Assembly (NCBI GenBank): GCA_031269165.1 | Contig: JAISZQ010000054.1 | Span: forward strand, 1-7,972 | Direction: 5' to 3' | Origin: Spirochaetaceae bacterium | Lineage (GTDB): Bacteria; Spirochaetota; Spirochaetia; Treponematales; Breznakiellaceae | DNA: 7,972 bases | Shown: piece after piece, positions 6,405 to 7,972 of the stretch | How positions within the stretch are numbered: the stretch's first letter is position 1 | Layout of the letters: the number at the start of each line of letters is the position of its first letter | Notes under the pieces: generated by a model | What the model was told of the DNA's origin: nothing | What the model saw: the letters and a program-made list of their open reading frames with translations, nothing else | Database searches by the model: none | Program-made: the position numbers and the translations under genes

Positions 6405-6570
6405 AGTATCCCGACATGATTGTAACAACGGGTAAAGAGAATATCCGGTAAAGCATAGAGGTCAAATACGGCCTTTACGTGCCGCATGGTTCAAAACCTT
6501 ACCTTTTTCGCACTTTTTTCGCGTTTGATTAAAGCAAAACGGCACCTCAACGCCTTAATAGAGGGTACAA

Positions 6571-6602
6571 GGCCGTTCCGAAACTTCTGTTTTGAAGCAG
6601 CC
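6571..6602. repeat. Degenerate GTTCCAAAAC-type hairpin before the RBS
   Basis: GGCCGTTCCGAAAC (6571-6584) pairs with GTTTTGAAGCAGCC (6589-6602) around TTCT, with one mismatch and two G-T wobbles. It looks like a diverged copy of the perfect hairpin at 6139-6169. It ends 14 nt before the ribosome binding site of the gene at 6628 and might affect its translation, but this is inference. Confidence 0.45.
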
Positions 6603-6627
6603 CCGTCTATTATACAGGAGGGTGTCT

Positions 6628-7135
6628 ATGAAAGGGCCCAGAGAATTAGCGGAAAACGTCTGGTACGAGGTTCGTACCGAGATTAATGTCGGTGAGCCTT
6701 TGTTCCGGCTGGCGTGGGCGGTAGTGCTATTCTATCGCGTCCTTATCGAGACGAAGGCGAAATTCGGTTTCGAGATGCGCGGGCTTACGCTCGATGAGGC
6801 ATTGCTTTCGTTTTACATCAAGCCCGCTAACGGGCTTGAACTCCCGAAGATTATGCAGTGGCTGAAGCAGACGTTCTCCCTCCGGTTCAACGTGAGGACG
6901 GGAAGAAAGGCGCATCTTTGGGGGGGAGCGGTACTGGTCGGAGATTCTGGCGGGGGAGCCGCCGGAGTGGGCGGAAGAGGTGGACTGGGATGCGGTTGTG
7001 GCGGAGGCAAAGACACCAATCCCGGAGGCAATGGCCTACGCGCTGAGTTGGGACAGCCTAAGAACGGGGGTATGGGAGGCGAAAACGAGTTTTTCGCCTA
7101 AAAACCAGCCTAATCCGGCGTTCCCGCCCGGTTAA
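6628..7135 (+). pseudogene. RAYT/Y1-transposase-like gene, frameshifted at poly-G
   Basis: AGGAGG (6616-6621) lies 6 nt before the ATG at 6628. As sequenced, the frame gives 157 residues ending at 7101, but after residue 98 it becomes a Gly-rich string. Removing one G from the seven at 6920-6926 (TTTGGGGGGGAG) restores a 168-residue protein ending at TAA 7133-7135, with ordinary composition: WGERYWSEIL, then AGEPPEWAEEVDWDAV and SWDSLRTGVWEAKTSF. The restored protein resembles REP-associated tyrosine transposases: WYEVRTEINVGEPLF near the N-terminus, then LPKIMQWLKQTFSLRFN and GRKAHLWGERYWSEIL. The HUH histidine pair expected before KP (about residues 60-70) appears as LLSFYIKP, so nuclease activity is doubtful. 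The gene could be a decayed pseudogene, a phase-variable gene or a sequencing error. The family assignment is from motif recall only. Confidence 0.62.
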
Positions 7136-7159
7136 TCGGGGGCTTTGCCCCCGATTAAC
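7131..7159. repeat. Perfect 13-bp hairpin over the restored stop codon
   Basis: GTTAATCGGGGGC (7131-7143) pairs exactly with GCCCCCGATTAAC (7147-7159) around TTT. The TAA that ends the restored transposase-like frame (7133-7135) lies inside the left arm. A GC-rich stem here could end or stabilise the message, but an A-run rather than a T-run follows on the plus strand, so it is not a standard intrinsic terminator. Confidence 0.65.
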
Positions 7160-7228
7160 GGCGAAAAAGGGTGAACATACCGTCTCAAGCGTTCCGGCCC
7201 ACCACGGCGGTCAAAGGACTTGGGAGAA

Positions 7229-7258
7229 GTCTGCCCTTCTGCCTATGCCAGGGCAGAC
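7229..7258. repeat. 8-bp hairpin with 14-nt loop
   Basis: GTCTGCCC (7229-7236) is complementary to GGGCAGAC (7251-7258). No T-run follows. Its function is unknown. Confidence 0.45.
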
Positions 7259-7333
7259 AGGCAACGTTTTGGAACAATCTTTGCCCACAGTTTGAATCGT
7301 ATCGGAATACTCGTTGGGGAAGGCCCTCGCACT

Positions 7334-7377
7334 GGATTGCTTCGCTCGGCAACGTGCCGCCCGCTCGCAATGACGAC
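7334..7377. repeat. REP-like ATTGCGAG...GAAGCAAT repeat, inverted copy 2
   Basis: Read on the minus strand this begins GTCGTCATTGCGAG and ends GCGAAGCAATCC, sharing both ends with copy 1 at 6355-6404. The centre holds a hairpin (CGGCA-ACG-TGCCG) with a different sequence. The opposite orientation places the transposase-like gene between two inverted copies. Confidence 0.7.
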
Positions 7378-7495
7378 CCTTCATTTTCCATTCCCTATTT
7401 ACCATTTTCAATTCGCACGAAGCGCGCGAAGGGGCGAATGGATAGATGGTTCCGCCCGCATACCGGCATGGTATCCTATAAGCGATAAATTTCTC

Positions 7496-7524
7496 TTGCC
7501 GCAAGGCCAAAAATTGATTATATT
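7496..7524 (+). promoter_or_regulatory. Sigma-70-like promoter for the last gene
   Basis: TTGCCG (7496-7501) and TATATT (7519-7524) are spaced by 17 nt. The expected start near 7531 gives a leader of about 26 nt that includes AGGAGG at 7545-7550. Four of six -35 bases and five of six -10 bases match consensus. Confidence 0.5.
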
Positions 7525-7556
7525 AAAGAGAGCAGACTTGCCACAGGAGGCATATT

Positions 7557-7972
7557 ATGGAAACAGCACAGGCGGCACCGGACTGGAGAGCCGTCATTGA
7601 CGAGATTCGGGCACTCATTAGGGAGAGCAAGGAATCGGCCGAGGAACAACGAAAGTCGGCCGGGGAACAACGAAAGTTGGCCGAGGAACAGCGAAAGTCG
7701 GCCGAGGAACAACTGAAATCGGCCGAGAAACAACTGAAGTCGATTGAAGCGCAACGGAAAAAAGACGACCGCGCGTTTCTGGAGTTGCGGGAAACCCAGC
7801 GGGAACTCGCCGAGCGGATGAAGGCGACCGACAAACAGATTGGTGATTTGGGTCACCGTTTCGGCGATATGGTTGAGCACATGGTGGTTCCTAACCTCGT
7901 GAAAAAATTCAGGGACTTGGGGTTCGAGTTTAACAAAGCCGGACCCAATGTCGAGATTGAGGACCCTGAGCA
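7557..7972 (+). CDS. Coiled-coil protein, likely PD-(D/E)XK-nuclease type (partial)
   Basis: The ATG at 7557 follows AGGAGG (7545-7550) by 6 nt, and the frame stays open to the window edge, giving 138 complete codons and no stop. Residues 1-25 are followed by six consecutive heptads of the form KSAEEQR/L (residues 26-67), then more charged coiled coil to about 100. A compact segment begins there: GHRFGDMVEHMVVPNLVKKF, then RDLGFEFNKAGPNVEIED. This order, an E/K/Q-rich coiled coil followed by a (R)FGxxxEHxVxP segment, is what I recall from a large group of treponemal and cyanobacterial proteins (DUF3782-like) whose C-terminus is a PD-(D/E)XK nuclease fold. The expected catalytic Asp and ExK would lie outside the window, so activity cannot be judged. 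The frame and start are firm; the family is inferred. Confidence 0.7.
   Translation, partial: METAQAAPDWRAVIDEIRALIRESKESAEEQRKSAGEQRKLAEEQRKSAEEQLKSAEKQLKSIEAQRKKDDRAFLELRETQRELAERMKATDKQIGDLGHRFGDMVEHMVVPNLVKKFRDLGFEFNKAGPNVEIEDPE
7632..7757 (+). repeat. Six tandem 21-bp units encoding heptads
   Basis: Six consecutive 21-bp units encode ESAEEQR, KSAGEQR, KLAEEQR, KSAEEQL, KSAEKQL and KSIEAQR. The first five are close to identical at the DNA level (TCGGCCGAGGAACAACGAAAG type) and the last is more diverged. This is what unit duplication by slippage or unequal exchange would give. The unit length matches one coiled-coil heptad, so gain or loss of units would keep the frame. Confidence 0.85.

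Larger units (their letters stand above)
5940..6627. other. Long intergenic region with repeats, no gene
   Basis: This gap of about 690 bases separates the leftward bioYMN operon from the rightward transposase-like gene. It holds, in order, the bioY promoter, an AT-rich element with terminal inverted repeats (6020-6337), a REP-like repeat (6355-6404) and a degenerate hairpin (6571-6602) just before the next ribosome binding site. In 6405-6570 I see only short weak inverted repeats and no convincing ORF. Confidence 0.7.
7136..7556. other. Intergenic region with repeats, no gene
   Basis: No convincing coding frame in about 420 bases. The region contains the right arm of the hairpin at 7131-7159, a stem at 7229-7258, a lone GTTTTGGAAC half-site (7266-7275) matching the hairpin arms at 6139-6256, the inverted REP-like repeat (7334-7377), a pyrimidine-rich stretch (about 7377-7417), and the promoter and ribosome binding site of the last gene. 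Confidence 0.65.

Noticed and set aside
6608..6613. TATTAT as a -10 box for the transposase-like gene
   Set aside because: It has no acceptable -35 at 16-18 nt. It would also start transcription inside the good AGGAGG ribosome binding site.
6486..6686. 66-codon plus-strand ORF before the transposase-like gene
   Set aside because: It has no ribosome binding site, crosses the degenerate hairpin and overlaps the real gene in another frame.
7131..7170. Rho-independent terminator after the transposase-like gene
   Set aside because: The stem is strong, but the downstream plus-strand sequence is GGCGAAAAAGG with no T-run, so only a hairpin is reported.
7211..7510. 99-codon minus-strand ORF
   Set aside because: Part of it (CERAARCRAKQS) is just the translated REP-like repeat. 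It has no ribosome binding site and no family resemblance.
7518..7880. 120-codon minus-strand ORF with FLGRLSLFLG-type repeats
   Set aside because: Its repeats are the antisense reading of the 21-bp heptad units of the plus-strand coiled-coil gene.

Overview
The window reads as a GC-rich chromosomal segment of a spirochaete, most likely Treponema-like. This assignment is an inference. It rests on the transposase-like gene at 6628, the heptad-repeat/nuclease-type gene at 7557, the dense intergenic hairpins and the poly-G tract. No rRNA, tRNA or CRISPR array was seen.

Region 1-311 is mostly non-coding and packed with GC-rich stems. It lies downstream of a minus-strand block of five confident genes. 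In transcription order (right to left) these are bioY (5939-5316), bioM (5319-4513), bioN (4496-3738), a YicI-type GH31 alpha-xylosidase (3672-1567) and an MscS-family mechanosensitive channel (1550-312). BioY, BioM and BioN together form a complete dedicated ECF biotin importer: substrate-binding S component, ATPase and T component. bioY and bioM overlap by 4 nt, and 16 nt separate bioM from bioN. The xylosidase has its own near-consensus promoter, and its stop lies 16 nt before the channel start, so it forms a second, two-gene unit. A 38-codon ORF overlapping the end of the channel gene is possible but weak.

From about 5940 the character changes. Region 5940-6627 holds no gene. It contains an AT-rich, MITE-like element of about 318 bp bounded by imperfect terminal inverted repeats (6020-6046 and 6312-6337) with three hairpins inside. 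A REP-like ATTGCGAG...GAAGCAAT repeat follows at 6355-6404. Next comes a plus-strand gene (6628-7135) resembling REP-associated tyrosine transposases (RAYT, Y1 family). It is out of frame at a run of seven Gs, and the usual HUH histidines are not visible. A second REP-like repeat lies beyond it in inverted orientation (7334-7377), so the gene is flanked by inverted repeats in the way RAYT/REP modules are organised.

At the right edge a plus-strand gene (7557 to beyond the window) has a promoter and a strong ribosome binding site. It encodes six tandem heptads of coiled coil, followed by the start of what looks like a treponemal PD-(D/E)XK-nuclease-type protein; its catalytic part would lie outside the window.

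The most notable signals are the RAYT-like gene with its poly-G frameshift and flanking inverted REP-like repeats, the MITE-like element, and two promoters placed so close to start codons that the transcripts would be leaderless or nearly so.
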